DNA of 64,000 bases from Streptomyces genisteinicus (GTDB taxonomy: Bacteria > Actinomycetota > Actinomycetes > Streptomycetales > Streptomycetaceae). Numbering within the stretch: the stretch's first letter is position 1; every line of letters starts with the position of its first letter. The stretch is taken from assembly GCF_014489615.1 (NCBI RefSeq), contig NZ_CP060825.1:1047001-1111000 (forward strand), in the 5' to 3' direction. The translations under genes were made by a program, and so were the position numbers. This document shows positions 40,181 through 52,168 of the stretch, piece by piece. The notes beneath the pieces were generated by a model. It saw only the letters and a program-made list of their open reading frames with translations, searched no databases and was not told where the DNA came from.

Positions 40181-41463
40181 GCCAGCTTCCCGTCCACGAC
40201 CGTTGCCCGGCCCCGCAGGAAGGTGTGGGTGACGCGTCCCGGCAGCTCGCGGCCCTCGTAGGGGGTGTTGCGGCTGCGGGAGGCGAAGCCCGCGGGGTCC
40301 ACCACACCACGGTATGCCGGATCGACCAGCGTGAGGTTCGCGGGCTCACCAGCCGAGACGGGCCGTCCGTGGCCCTGGGCCCGTCCGATGCGCGCGGGGG
40401 CGAACGACATCCGGTCCGCCACCTGGGCCCAGTCGAGGAGCCCGGTCTCGACCATCGTCTGCTGGACGACGGAGAGCGCGGTCTCCAGGCCGACCATGCC
40501 CATGGCGGCCGCGGCCCACTCGCAGTCCTTGTCCTCGTGGGGGTGCGGCGCGTGGTCGGTGGCGACGATGTCGATCGTGCCGTCGGCGAGCGCCTCCCGC
40601 AGGGCCAGCACGTCGCGCTCGGTGCGCAGCGGCGGGTTGACCTTGTAGACGGGGTTGTAGCTGCGGACCATCTCGTCGGTGAGCAGCAGGTGGTGCGGGG
40701 TGACCTCGGCCGTGACGTCGATGCCGCGGGACTTGGCCCAGCGGACGATCTCCACGGAACCCGCGGTGGAGAGGTGGCAGATGTGCACCCGGGAGCCGAC
40801 GTGCTCGGCGAGCAGGACGTCGCGGGCGATGACCGACTCCTCGGCGACGGCGGGCCAGCCGCCGAGTCCGAGTTCGGCGGAGACGACGCCCTCGTTCATC
40901 TGGGCGCCCTCGGTGAGGCGGGGCTCCTGGGCGTGCTGGGCGACGACGCCGCCGAAGGCCTTCACGTACTCCAGGGCGCGGCGCATGATGACCGCGTCGT
41001 CGACGCACTTGCCGTCGTCGGAGAAGACGGTGACGCCGGCGGCGGAGTCGTGCATGGCGCCGAGCTCGGCGAGCTTCTTGCCCTCCAGGCCCACGGTGAC
41101 GGCGCCGATGGGCTGCACGTCGCAGTAGCCGGACTCCTTGCCGAGCCGGTACACCTGCTCGACGACGCCGGCGGTGTCGGCGACGGGGAAGGTGTTGGCC
41201 ATGGCGAACACGGCGGTGTAGCCGCCGCTCGCGGCGGCGCGGGTGCCGGTCAGCACGGTCTCGGAGTCCTCGCGGCCCGGCTCGCGCAGGTGGGTGTGGA
41301 GGTCGACGAGGCCCGGCAGCAGGATCTGGCCCCCGGCCTCGATCACCCGGGCGCCCTCGGCGGAGAGCCCGGTGCCGACGGCGGCGACGGTCTCGCCGTC
41401 GATCAGCACGTCCTGGGCTTCGCCGCCCAGCACCTTCGCCCCGCGGATAAGGATCTTGCTCAT
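40177..41463 (-). CDS. pyrC: Dihydroorotase
   Basis: Cyclises carbamoyl aspartate. It is 428 residues, the class I type. The zinc-binding motif is [13 protein letters not shown] (about 52-64). Also visible are [11 protein letters not shown], the second His-containing motifs [13 protein letters not shown] and [11 protein letters not shown], and catalytic [15 protein letters not shown] 41463 starts 5 bp after the pyrB stop. Class I dihydroorotase often complexes with PyrB. Confidence 0.97.
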   Translation of the reverse strand: MSKILIRGAKVLGGEAQDVLIDGETVAAVGTGLSAEGARVIEAGGQILLPGLVDLHTHLREPGREDSETVLTGTRAAASGGYTAVFAMANTFPVADTAGVVEQVYRLGKESGYCDVQPIGAVTVGLEGKKLAELGAMHDSAAGVTVFSDDGKCVDDAVIMRRALEYVKAFGGVVAQHAQEPRLTEGAQMNEGVVSAELGLGGWPAVAEESVIARDVLLAEHVGSRVHICHLSTAGSVEIVRWAKSRGIDVTAEVTPHHLLLTDEMVRSYNPVYKVNPPLRTERDVLALREALADGTIDIVATDHAPHPHEDKDCEWAAAAMGMVGLETALSVVQQTMVETGLLDWAQVADRMSFAPARIGRAQGHGRPVSAGEPANLTLVDPAYRGVVDPAGFASRSRNTPYEGRELPGRVTHTFLRGRATVVDGKLA

Positions 41464-41468
41464 GGTTC

Positions 41469-42446
41469 TTACTTCTCCTCGGTACGGGGGTTGGGTGCGT
41501 CGGATTCGTTGCCGCCGAGCAGCAGGTAGAGGACGGCCATCCGGATGGAGACGCCGTTGGCGACCTGCTCGATGACGGTGCAGCGGTCGGAGTCGGCGAC
41601 CTCGGCGGTGATCTCCATGCCGCGGACCATGGGTCCGGGGTGCATCACGATGGCGTGGCCGGGCATCCTGGCCATCCGGTCGCCGTCGAGGCCGTAGCGG
41701 CGGGAGTACTCGCGCTCGGTGGGGAAGAACGCGGCGTTCATCCGCTCGCGCTGGACGCGCAGCATCATGACGGCGTCGGACTTGGGGAGCACCGCGTCGA
41801 GGTCGTAGGAGACCTCGCAGGGCCATGCCTCGACGCCGACCGGCACCAGGGTGGGCGGCGCGACGAGGGTGACCTCGGCGCCGAGGGTGTGCAGCAGGTC
41901 GACGTTGGAGCGGGCGACCCGGCTGTGCAGCACGTCGCCGACGAGGGTGATCCGGCGGCCCGCCAGGTCCTGGCCGATCCCGGCGTCGCGGCCGACGAGG
42001 CGGCGGCGCATGGTGAAGGCGTCCAGCAGGGCCTGGGTGGGGTGCTGGTGGGTGCCGTCGCCGGCGTTGATGACGGGGGCGTCGATCCAGCCGGAGGTGG
42101 CGAGCCGGTAGGGGGCGCCGGAGGCGCCGTGCCGGATGACGACCGCGTCGACGCCCATGGCCTCCAGGGTCTGCGCCGTGTCCTTCAGGGACTCGCCCTT
42201 GGAGACGCTGGAGCCCTTGGCGGCGAAGTTGATGACGTCCGCGGAGAGGCGCTTCTCGGCGGCCTCGAAGGAGATCCGGGTGCGGGTCGAGTCCTCGAAG
42301 AAGAGGTTGCACACGGTCCGGCCGCGCAGGGCCGGGAGCTTCTTGATCGGCCGGTCGGCGACCCGGGCCATCTCCTCGGCGGTGTCGAGGATGCGGACCG
42401 CTTCGTCGCGGGTGAGGTCGGCGGCCGAGATGAGGTGGCGCATCAT
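41469..42446 (-). CDS. pyrB: Aspartate carbamoyltransferase catalytic chain
   Basis: Joins carbamoyl phosphate and aspartate. It has 325 residues. The carbamoyl phosphate loop [13 protein letters not shown] is near 50, with [14 protein letters not shown] near 78 and [14 protein letters not shown] near 134. The C-terminal aspartate loop has [11 protein letters not shown]. Two adjacent ATG codons begin the frame; the second is an equal alternative. No regulatory pyrI gene is present. Confidence 0.97.
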   Translation of the reverse strand: MMRHLISAADLTRDEAVRILDTAEEMARVADRPIKKLPALRGRTVCNLFFEDSTRTRISFEAAEKRLSADVINFAAKGSSVSKGESLKDTAQTLEAMGVDAVVIRHGASGAPYRLATSGWIDAPVINAGDGTHQHPTQALLDAFTMRRRLVGRDAGIGQDLAGRRITLVGDVLHSRVARSNVDLLHTLGAEVTLVAPPTLVPVGVEAWPCEVSYDLDAVLPKSDAVMMLRVQRERMNAAFFPTEREYSRRYGLDGDRMARMPGHAIVMHPGPMVRGMEITAEVADSDRCTVIEQVANGVSIRMAVLYLLLGGNESDAPNPRTEEK

Positions 42447-42535
42447 CGGGGTGTTCTCTCCAGATCTGTGGAGTCAGACAGGCATGCGGGCGCGCGGCAG
42501 CGCTCGCCGTACGCGGGGGTGGCGGTACGGCGGAG

Positions 42536-43149
<614 letters not shown>

Positions 43150-43254
43150 CTCTTAAAGGACGTCGGAATTGCGCCGTCCACGTTACCAGGGCTTCATGGG
43201 TGTACTGATCCGGGTACGCCGGTCCGTGGCCGGAACCGGTCCGGACCATTCGGC

Positions 43255-43297
43255 TTGACTCAGCCAAGTCACGCTGCGTAACCTCACAGTGAGTTAC
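43255..43297 (+). promoter_or_regulatory. bldD promoter and probable BldD autoregulatory site
   Basis: TTGACT (43255-43260) and TAACCT (43279-43284) are 18 bp apart. The interrupted palindrome GTAACCTCACAGTGAGTTAC (43278-43297) covers the -10 element and carries TCAC and AGTGA halves, as in BldD boxes. BldD is known to repress its own gene. Confidence 0.75.
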
Positions 43298-43344
43298 CAG
43301 TCGCGCGGCGGAGCCGCACGTTGTCCATGCGTCCGGGGAGCCAT

Positions 43345-43845
43345 ATGTCCAGCGAATACGCAAAGCAGCTCGGGGCCAAGCTCCGCGCCATCCGCACCCA
43401 GCAGGGGCTTTCCCTCCATGGCGTGGAGGAGAAGTCCCAGGGCCGCTGGAAGGCCGTCGTGGTCGGTTCGTACGAGCGCGGCGACCGTGCCGTGACCGTG
43501 CAGCGCCTCGCCGAGCTGGCGGACTTCTACGGCGTCCCGGTGCAGGAGCTGCTTCCGGGCACGACGCCGGGCGGGGCCGCCGAGCCGCCGCCGAAGCTCG
43601 TCCTCGACCTGGAGCGCCTGGCGCACGTCCCGCAGGAGAAGGCGGGCCCGCTCCAGCGGTACGCGGCCACGATCCAGTCGCAGCGCGGGGACTACAACGG
43701 CAAGGTGCTCTCGATCCGCCAGGACGACCTGCGCACCCTGGCCGTGATCTACGACCAGTCCCCCTCGGTGCTGACCGAGCAGCTCATCAGCTGGGGCGTC
43801 CTGGACGCGGACGCCCGTCGCGCGGTCGCGCACGAGGAGAACTGA
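43345..43845 (+). CDS. bldD: Developmental master repressor BldD
   Basis: The regulator that holds Streptomyces in vegetative growth when bound to cyclic-di-GMP. It has 166 residues from ATG 43345, with GGGGAG 5 nt upstream. The N-terminal XRE-type helix-turn-helix covers about 8-70 (LGAKLRAIRTQQGLSLHGVE, GSYERGDRAVTVQRLAELAD). The C-terminal domain retains the full cyclic-di-GMP signature: R114-G-D116 and R125-Q-D-D128 in QRGDYNGKVLSIRQDD. It is divergent from the pyr operon and convergent with nusB. Confidence 0.98.
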   Translation: MSSEYAKQLGAKLRAIRTQQGLSLHGVEEKSQGRWKAVVVGSYERGDRAVTVQRLAELADFYGVPVQELLPGTTPGGAAEPPPKLVLDLERLAHVPQEKAGPLQRYAATIQSQRGDYNGKVLSIRQDDLRTLAVIYDQSPSVLTEQLISWGVLDADARRAVAHEEN

Positions 43846-43880
43846 GCGACCCCCGCACACCCCTTCTGAAAAAACGTCAC

Positions 43881-44006
43881 GCCCGAGGGCGGGACCGGTC
43901 CCGGACCGGTCCCGCCCTCGGGCGCGTTCACGTCCCCGGGCCCGGTGCGCACAACGCACCGGGCCCGGGGCGGGAGGATGGTGGTCCTCCCGCCCCGGGC
44001 CCGGTG
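43881..44006. terminator. Cluster of overlapping hairpins between bldD and nusB
   Basis: Three long perfect stems fill the 185-bp gap between these convergent genes. Stem A has 20-bp arms (43881-43900 with 43904-43923). Stem B has 16-bp arms (43934-43949 with 43955-43970). Stem C has 22-bp arms (43957-43978 with 43985-44006). B and C share 43957-43970 and cannot form together. They should block read-through in both directions. Confidence 0.85.
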
Positions 44007-44030
44007 GAAGCCGTCCGGCCGGCCGCTCGG

Positions 44031-44459
44031 TCAGTCGCGGCGCAGGCTCGGCTTGAGGTCCTTGAAACGGCCCAGCAGGCCGTTCACGAAGGACGGCGAC
44101 TCGTCGGTGGAGAACTCCTTGGCGAGCTGCACCGCCTCGTCGATCACCACCGCGTCCGGCGTCTCGTCCACCCACACCAGCTCGTACGCGCCGAGGCGGA
44201 GGATGTTGCGGTCGACGACCGGCATACGGTCCAGCGTCCAGCCGACCGCGTACGTGGCGATCAGCTCGTCGATGCGGTCCGCGTGCGCCGCGTACCCCTC
44301 GACGAGGTCCATCGTGTACTCGGCGACCGGCGGCTGGCGGTCGTCCGACCGCGCGTGCCGCACCCAGTCCGCGAGGACGCTCTGCACGGACGCACCGCGC
44401 TGGTCGGCCTCGAAGAGGATCTGGAAGGCGCGCTTGCGGGCCTTGTTACGGGCGGCCAC
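44031..44459 (-). CDS. nusB: Transcription antitermination factor NusB
   Basis: A 142-residue all-helical protein that with NusE binds BoxA RNA during rRNA antitermination. The N-terminal ARNKARKRAFQILFEADQRG, the central VDRNILRLGAYELVW and the C-terminal VVIDEAVQLAKEFSTDESPS + FVNGLLGR are family hallmarks. The GTG start lies 2 bp after the efp stop, so the two are coupled. Confidence 0.97.
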   Translation of the reverse strand: MAARNKARKRAFQILFEADQRGASVQSVLADWVRHARSDDRQPPVAEYTMDLVEGYAAHADRIDELIATYAVGWTLDRMPVVDRNILRLGAYELVWVDETPDAVVIDEAVQLAKEFSTDESPSFVNGLLGRFKDLKPSLRRD

Positions 44460-44461
44460 GG

Positions 44462-45028
44462 TTAGCTGTTCACCCGGCCGAGGTAGTCGCCCGAGCGGGT
44501 GTCGACCTTGATCTTCTCTCCGGTGGTGATGAAGAGCGGGACCTGGATCTCGTAGCCGGTCTCCAGGCGCGCGGGCTTGGAGCCGCCGGTGGAGCGGTCG
44601 CCCTGCACCCCGGGCTCGGTGTGCTCGATGACCAGCTCGACTGCGGCCGGGAGCTCGACGTAGAGCACCTCGCCCTCGTGCTGCGCGACGCTGGCGGTGA
44701 AGCCCTCGATGAGGAAGTTCGCCGCGTCGCCGACCTGCTTGCGGTCGACCATGAGCTGGTCGTACGTCTGCATGTCCATGAACACGAAGTACTCGCCGTC
44801 CATGTACGAGAACTGCATGTCACGGCGGTCGACGGTGGCCGTCTCGACCTTCACGCCTGCGTTGAAGGTCTTGTCGACGACCTTGCCGGAGAGCACGTTC
44901 TTGAGCTTGGTGCGCACGAAGGCAGGGCCCTTGCCGGGCTTGACGTGCTGGAACTCGACGACGGACCAGAGCTGGCCTCCGTCGAGCTTGAGCACCATGC
45001 CGTTCTTGAGGTCGTTCGTGGAAGCCAC
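44462..45028 (-). CDS. efp: Translation elongation factor P
   Basis: Relieves ribosome stalling at polyproline. It is 188 residues with three beta-barrel domains: KOW-like N-terminus ([20 protein letters not shown]), middle OB domain ([20 protein letters not shown]) and C-terminal OB domain ending in [14 protein letters not shown]. The domain I loop reads [10 protein letters not shown], with Lys at the tip. The usual EpmA or hydroxylation partners are not nearby. Confidence 0.97.
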   Translation of the reverse strand: MASTNDLKNGMVLKLDGGQLWSVVEFQHVKPGKGPAFVRTKLKNVLSGKVVDKTFNAGVKVETATVDRRDMQFSYMDGEYFVFMDMQTYDQLMVDRKQVGDAANFLIEGFTASVAQHEGEVLYVELPAAVELVIEHTEPGVQGDRSTGGSKPARLETGYEIQVPLFITTGEKIKVDTRSGDYLGRVNS

Positions 45029-45085
45029 GGTTGCGGAATCTCCTGGACTGACGCTGGTGGACGACGAAGTGGCCGCGGGTGCGCG

Positions 45086-46192
45086 CTAGAGCGCGAGCAG
45101 CTCCTTGGTCGTGATGGTGAGTAGCTCGGGTCCGCCGTCCGCCTCCTGGCGCACGACGAGCGTGTCATCGATCCGGACCCCGCCCCGTCCCGGGAGGTGG
45201 ACCCCCGGTTCGACGGTGACCGGCACGCAAGCGTCCAGTTTACCCATGGCCGCAGGGGCCAGTTGCGGGTCCTCACCGATTTCCAGCCCGACACCGTGCC
45301 CGGTCCGCGGGGCGAGGTGCTCGCCGTGCCCCGCGGCGTCCAGCACCTGACGGGCCGCATGGTCCACGTCGCGGTACGCCGTCCCCGGCCGCAGGGCCTG
45401 TCGCCCGGCGCGCTGAGCGGCGAAGACCAGGTCGTACAGCTCGATCTGCCAGTCCGCGGGCGAGGTGCCGATCACGAAGGTGCGGCCGATCTCGCAGCGG
45501 TAGCCGCGGTAGTTCGCGCCGAGCGAGACGGAGAGGAAGTCGCCCTCCTCCACCCGCCGGTCCGAGGGCCGGTGGCCCTGGAGGCCGCTGTGGGGCCCGG
45601 TGGCGACGGAGGTGGGGAAGGCGGGGCCGTCGGCGCCGTGGTCGACGAGGCGGCGCTCCAGCTCCAGGGCGAGATGCCGTTCGGTCCGGCCGACGAGGAT
45701 CGACTCCAGCAGCTCCCCGAGCGCCTGGTCGGTGATCTCGGCGGCGATGCGCAGCGAGGCGATCTCGTCGTCGTCCTTCACGATGCGCTGCTGCTCGACG
45801 GCGAGGCCCAGGTCGGCGATCCGCACCCGTGGGGCGGCCGCGGCGACGGCTCGGTGGCGGGCGACCGTCAGGTGGTGCTCCTCGACGGCGAGCGCCGGCG
45901 CGCCCGCGCCCTGGGCCAGCTCCGCGGCGGCGACGACGGGGTCGGCGGCGCCGGCCGGCAGCACGGCGATCCGGAGCCCGTCGTCGGGCCGCCCGGACGG
46001 CGGATCGCCCTCCGGGCCCGGGGGGCACAGCAGCACGTCCTCGCGGCCGCCCAGCAGCAGGGCGGCACCGGGCGGGGCGGCACCGGCGAGATAGCGGACA
46101 TTGGCGGGCCGGGACACCAGGACCGCCGCGCTTCCGGCCGCCGCGCAGCGGTCACGCAGCCGGCCGCGGCGGACGCCATAGACCTCGGACAT
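45086..46192 (-). CDS. M24 (Xaa-Pro aminopeptidase-like) protein with degenerate active site
   Basis: A 368-residue protein with the creatinase/aminopeptidase P architecture: N-terminal domain (1-125) and C-terminal pita-bread domain. It sits upstream of efp, where PepQ is usual. Key residues differ. The first metal-ligand Asp (family DFGA or DLGA) is S223 in SVSLGANYRGYR. The second (family SDxTRT) is E234 in RCEIGRTF. The usual IHEAP after GHGVGL is EIGEDP. GHG and EPGVHLPG/RIDDT remain. It may be inactive or have another role. ATG 46192 is the start. Confidence 0.85.
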   Translation of the reverse strand: MSEVYGVRRGRLRDRCAAAGSAAVLVSRPANVRYLAGAAPPGAALLLGGREDVLLCPPGPEGDPPSGRPDDGLRIAVLPAGAADPVVAAAELAQGAGAPALAVEEHHLTVARHRAVAAAAPRVRIADLGLAVEQQRIVKDDDEIASLRIAAEITDQALGELLESILVGRTERHLALELERRLVDHGADGPAFPTSVATGPHSGLQGHRPSDRRVEEGDFLSVSLGANYRGYRCEIGRTFVIGTSPADWQIELYDLVFAAQRAGRQALRPGTAYRDVDHAARQVLDAAGHGEHLAPRTGHGVGLEIGEDPQLAPAAMGKLDACVPVTVEPGVHLPGRGGVRIDDTLVVRQEADGGPELLTITTKELLAL

Positions 46193-46376
46193 TCCTCGAG
46201 CGTACGAGTCCCCGGGGCACTCGGCCCGGCGACGGACCCGGGCGGGTGTTCCCGCGGCGGCGGGAGATCCGGCCCGTCCGGCGCGCGATCCCGGACCGCC
46301 CGCCGCGAGATCCGCTGGGAAGCGGCCCGGCCCCCAGCAGCCGGACGGGCCGGCAAGCCGCCGCCCGCCCGGGGGC

Positions 46377-47240
46377 CTACCAGGTCGGCGGGCTGGCGAT
46401 CGCGCGGGCCAGGACCTCGTCGAGGACGCGGGCGGTGGTCTCCACGTCGTACTTGGAGTTGTCGATGATCGGCAGGCCCGAGCCGTACCACCCCGCCATC
46501 CGGCCGTGGATCCCCGCGACCTCCTCGTCGGAGAGGCGGCGGTTGCCGGAGCGCTCCGCGTTGCGTTCGAGGACGATCTCCAGACCGGGGAGGAGCACCA
46601 CGGGCAGCAGGCCGGGGCCGACGTGGCGCTTCCAGCCGCCGAGGCCGACGACGGGACGGTCGGGGAAGACCGCGTCGTCGAGGATGCAGGAGATCCCGTT
46701 GGCGAGGAAGTTGCGGGCGGCGAAGCCGCAGGTGCGGCGCGCCAGGCGGTACTGGGCCTCGGAGTGGTCGTTCCAGCCGTCCTGGGGGTCGGCGAACCCC
46801 GAGCAGACCCATTCGCGGACGTCGTCGAGGCTGATGTGCGCGGTGGGCACCCTACGGGTCCTGGCCCAGTGGCGGGCGACCGTGGTCTTCCCCGCCCCCG
46901 CGGGGCCGATGAGCAGCACGGCGAGCATGGCGGCGCCCGTGCCGTCGGACGGCGGCGGAGCGGGCAGGGGGACGGGCTCGCCCGGCGGCAGCTGGACGTG
47001 TCCCGTCGTCTCGCGCAGCGGCGGTCCCGAGGGGTGCCGGGGCGCGGGTCCGGTCCAGCCGCCGGGCACCGGCGGCGCCGAGGGGTGCGGCCCCGGCGGC
47101 CCCTGCGGGGGCGGCGGAGGCGGCGGCCCGCCGGGCGGGCCGGGCACCGGCCCGGGGTGGTGAGCGCTGGGTGTCCATGCGGCCGGCCCCTGCCCCGGTC
47201 CGTGGGGCGGCGGCAGCGGAGCCCCCACTGCGTGCTGCAT
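46377..47240 (-). CDS. P-loop ATPase/kinase-like protein with Pro-rich N-terminus
   Basis: A 287-residue protein. ATG 47240 has GGAG 9 nt upstream. Residues 1-105 are a disordered Pro/Gly-rich segment, with PPPPPPPQG at the core. From about 110 a small nucleotide kinase-like domain begins with the P-loop VLLIGPAGAGKTTVARHWA, then ISLDDVREWVCSGFADPQDG, and a later Arg-rich lid (ERNAERSGNRRLSDEEVAGI). This resembles AAA_33/Zeta-type small-molecule kinases. The substrate is unknown. It lies between the M24 protein and the aro genes on the same strand, without overlaps. Confidence 0.75.
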   Translation of the reverse strand: MQHAVGAPLPPPHGPGQGPAAWTPSAHHPGPVPGPPGGPPPPPPPQGPPGPHPSAPPVPGGWTGPAPRHPSGPPLRETTGHVQLPPGEPVPLPAPPPSDGTGAAMLAVLLIGPAGAGKTTVARHWARTRRVPTAHISLDDVREWVCSGFADPQDGWNDHSEAQYRLARRTCGFAARNFLANGISCILDDAVFPDRPVVGLGGWKRHVGPGLLPVVLLPGLEIVLERNAERSGNRRLSDEEVAGIHGRMAGWYGSGLPIIDNSKYDVETTARVLDEVLARAIASPPTW

Positions 47241-47424
47241 CCGGTGCAACTCCGTCTCGTACGACTGACGCTGACGGGCGGCCGTCGGCCCCCCGACCCC
47301 GAACGTTACCCTTTCGCGACCGTTCGGATGTGCGACCGCCCGGGGCCGTCGCCGCGGCGACGGCCCCGGGCGGCGCGAACCGCCCCTCCGGACAGGGCCG
47401 TCGGGCCGGGCCGGGCGCAGCGGG

Positions 47425-50691
<3,267 letters not shown>

Positions 50692-50854
50692 CGGTGCTCC
50701 TCATGCTCGCGCCTCGTACTGCGACGGCACGGCCCGGGGCACCTCCCAGGGGTGAACTGGGGGCGCGCGGCCCAGGCCCGCCTCCCCCGATCCTCCCACG
50801 TCCCGGCCCGCCCCCCGGCCACCGTCCCATCAGGCGGACGTGGAGCGGGACGGC

Positions 50855-51280
50855 TCAGTGCGCGTCGTTCCCGCCGGGGCGGGCGGCCGGGGCGTAGGAG
50901 CCGAGGAAGGCGGCGCCGCCCTGCTGCGGGGCCGGGGGCTCGGCCGGCGACGCGGCGGGCTGCCGCGCGGCGGGCGCGTACGGGCCGAGGAAGTCCGCGC
51001 CGCTGGGCCCGGCGGGCTGCGGGGCAGGGGGTGCGTACGGGCCGAGGAAGTCCGCGCCGCTTCCGCCGCCGCCCGCACCGGACGGCGGGGCGGCCACCGG
51101 CTGCGGCGACCGGGCGGCGCGCCGCCGGGCCGCCTTCTTGCGGATCGAGGAGATCCAGCCGAGGACCACCAGGAGGACGATCAGGCCCACGATCGGGATC
51201 TGCAGCCACTCGGGGAGGAAGGAGACGACTCCTTCGAAGACGTTCTTCAGAATCGATGCCTGCGGCTGACCGGTGTCCAT
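50855..51280 (-). CDS. Small membrane protein with FLGPYAP repeats
   Basis: A 141-residue protein without a recognised family. The N-terminal amphipathic part (ILKNVFEGVVSFLPEWL) is followed by one membrane helix (IPIVGLIVLLVVLGWISSI, about 29-47) and a strongly basic stretch (RKKAARRRAARS). The C-terminal half is Pro/Ala/Gly-rich and repeats GADFLGPYAP twice, with a third variant GAAFLGSYAP. It sits between aroE and aroC on the same strand. The topology suggests a cytoplasmic repeat tail after a positive stop-transfer segment. The function is unknown. Confidence 0.8.
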   Translation of the reverse strand: MDTGQPQASILKNVFEGVVSFLPEWLQIPIVGLIVLLVVLGWISSIRKKAARRRAARSPQPVAAPPSGAGGGGSGADFLGPYAPPAPQPAGPSGADFLGPYAPAARQPAASPAEPPAPQQGGAAFLGSYAPAARPGGNDAH

Positions 51281-51331
51281 GGCCGGGATCCCCCTGTGCT
51301 TTTGTCGTGCTCCTGCTCGAACGGGCCGATC

Positions 51332-52168
51332 CTAGCGGGCCCGCAGGGCCTCTTCGCCCGCCGTGCGCATGGCCTCGACCGGTACCGGGGAGACGCCCGT
51401 CATCTGCTCGCACTGGAGCACCGCCTGGTGGACCAGCAGGTCCAGGCCGCCGACGACGGCGCCGCCCCGCTCGCCCCAGGCCGACGCCAGCCGGGTGGGC
51501 CACGGCTCGTACAGGACGTCGAAGAGGGTGCCGGGCCGGGACGGGACCGCGGCCGCCAGTGCATCGGTGGTGCCCGAGGGCGTGGTGGCCACCACCAGGG
51601 GTGCGGTCAGGGCCCGGGCGGCATCGGCCCAGTCCGCGACCGTGACGTCGACGCCGAGCCGCTCTCCCCAGCCGCGCATCTCCGCCGCCCGGGCGGCGCT
51701 GCGGACGTAGGCGGTGACCGGGCCCGTGCACAGGTGCGACAGGGCGGCCAGCGCGGAGGACGCGGTGGCCCCCGCGCCGAGGACGGCGGCGGAGTCCACC
51801 TTCTCCACACCGGCCTCGCGCAGGGCGGCGATCATCCCCGGGATGTCGGTGTTGTCGCCGGTCCTGCGCCCGTCCTCGGTGAAGATCAGCGTGTTCACCG
51901 CCTCCACGGCGGCCGCCGTCGCGCTGATCTCGTCGAGCAGCGGGATGACGGCCCGCTTGAGCGGCATGGTCAGCGACAGGCCCGCCCAGCTCTCGTCGAG
52001 GGAGGCGACGAACCCCGGCAGCGCGGCCTCGTCCACCTCGAAGCGCCCGTAGGTCCGGCCGGCCAGGCCCATGGCGGCGTACGCGGCGTTGTGGAGCACC
52101 GGGGAGAGCGAGTGGGCGACGGGCGAACCGAGCACGGCCGCCCGCCGCGCCCCGGGCCTAACTGGCAT
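51332..52168 (-). CDS. aroE: Shikimate dehydrogenase
   Basis: Reduces 3-dehydroshikimate. It has 278 residues. The substrate-binding start AAVLGSPVAHSLSPVLHNAA is intact. The catalytic Lys lies in SLTMPLKRAVIP, and NTLIFTEDGRRTGDNTDIPG follows. The Rossmann loop is VLGAGATASSALAAL. Its start lies 11 bp inside the end of mltG, so the two are coupled. Confidence 0.94.
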   Translation of the reverse strand: MPVRPGARRAAVLGSPVAHSLSPVLHNAAYAAMGLAGRTYGRFEVDEAALPGFVASLDESWAGLSLTMPLKRAVIPLLDEISATAAAVEAVNTLIFTEDGRRTGDNTDIPGMIAALREAGVEKVDSAAVLGAGATASSALAALSHLCTGPVTAYVRSAARAAEMRGWGERLGVDVTVADWADAARALTAPLVVATTPSGTTDALAAAVPSRPGTLFDVLYEPWPTRLASAWGERGGAVVGGLDLLVHQAVLQCEQMTGVSPVPVEAMRTAGEEALRAR

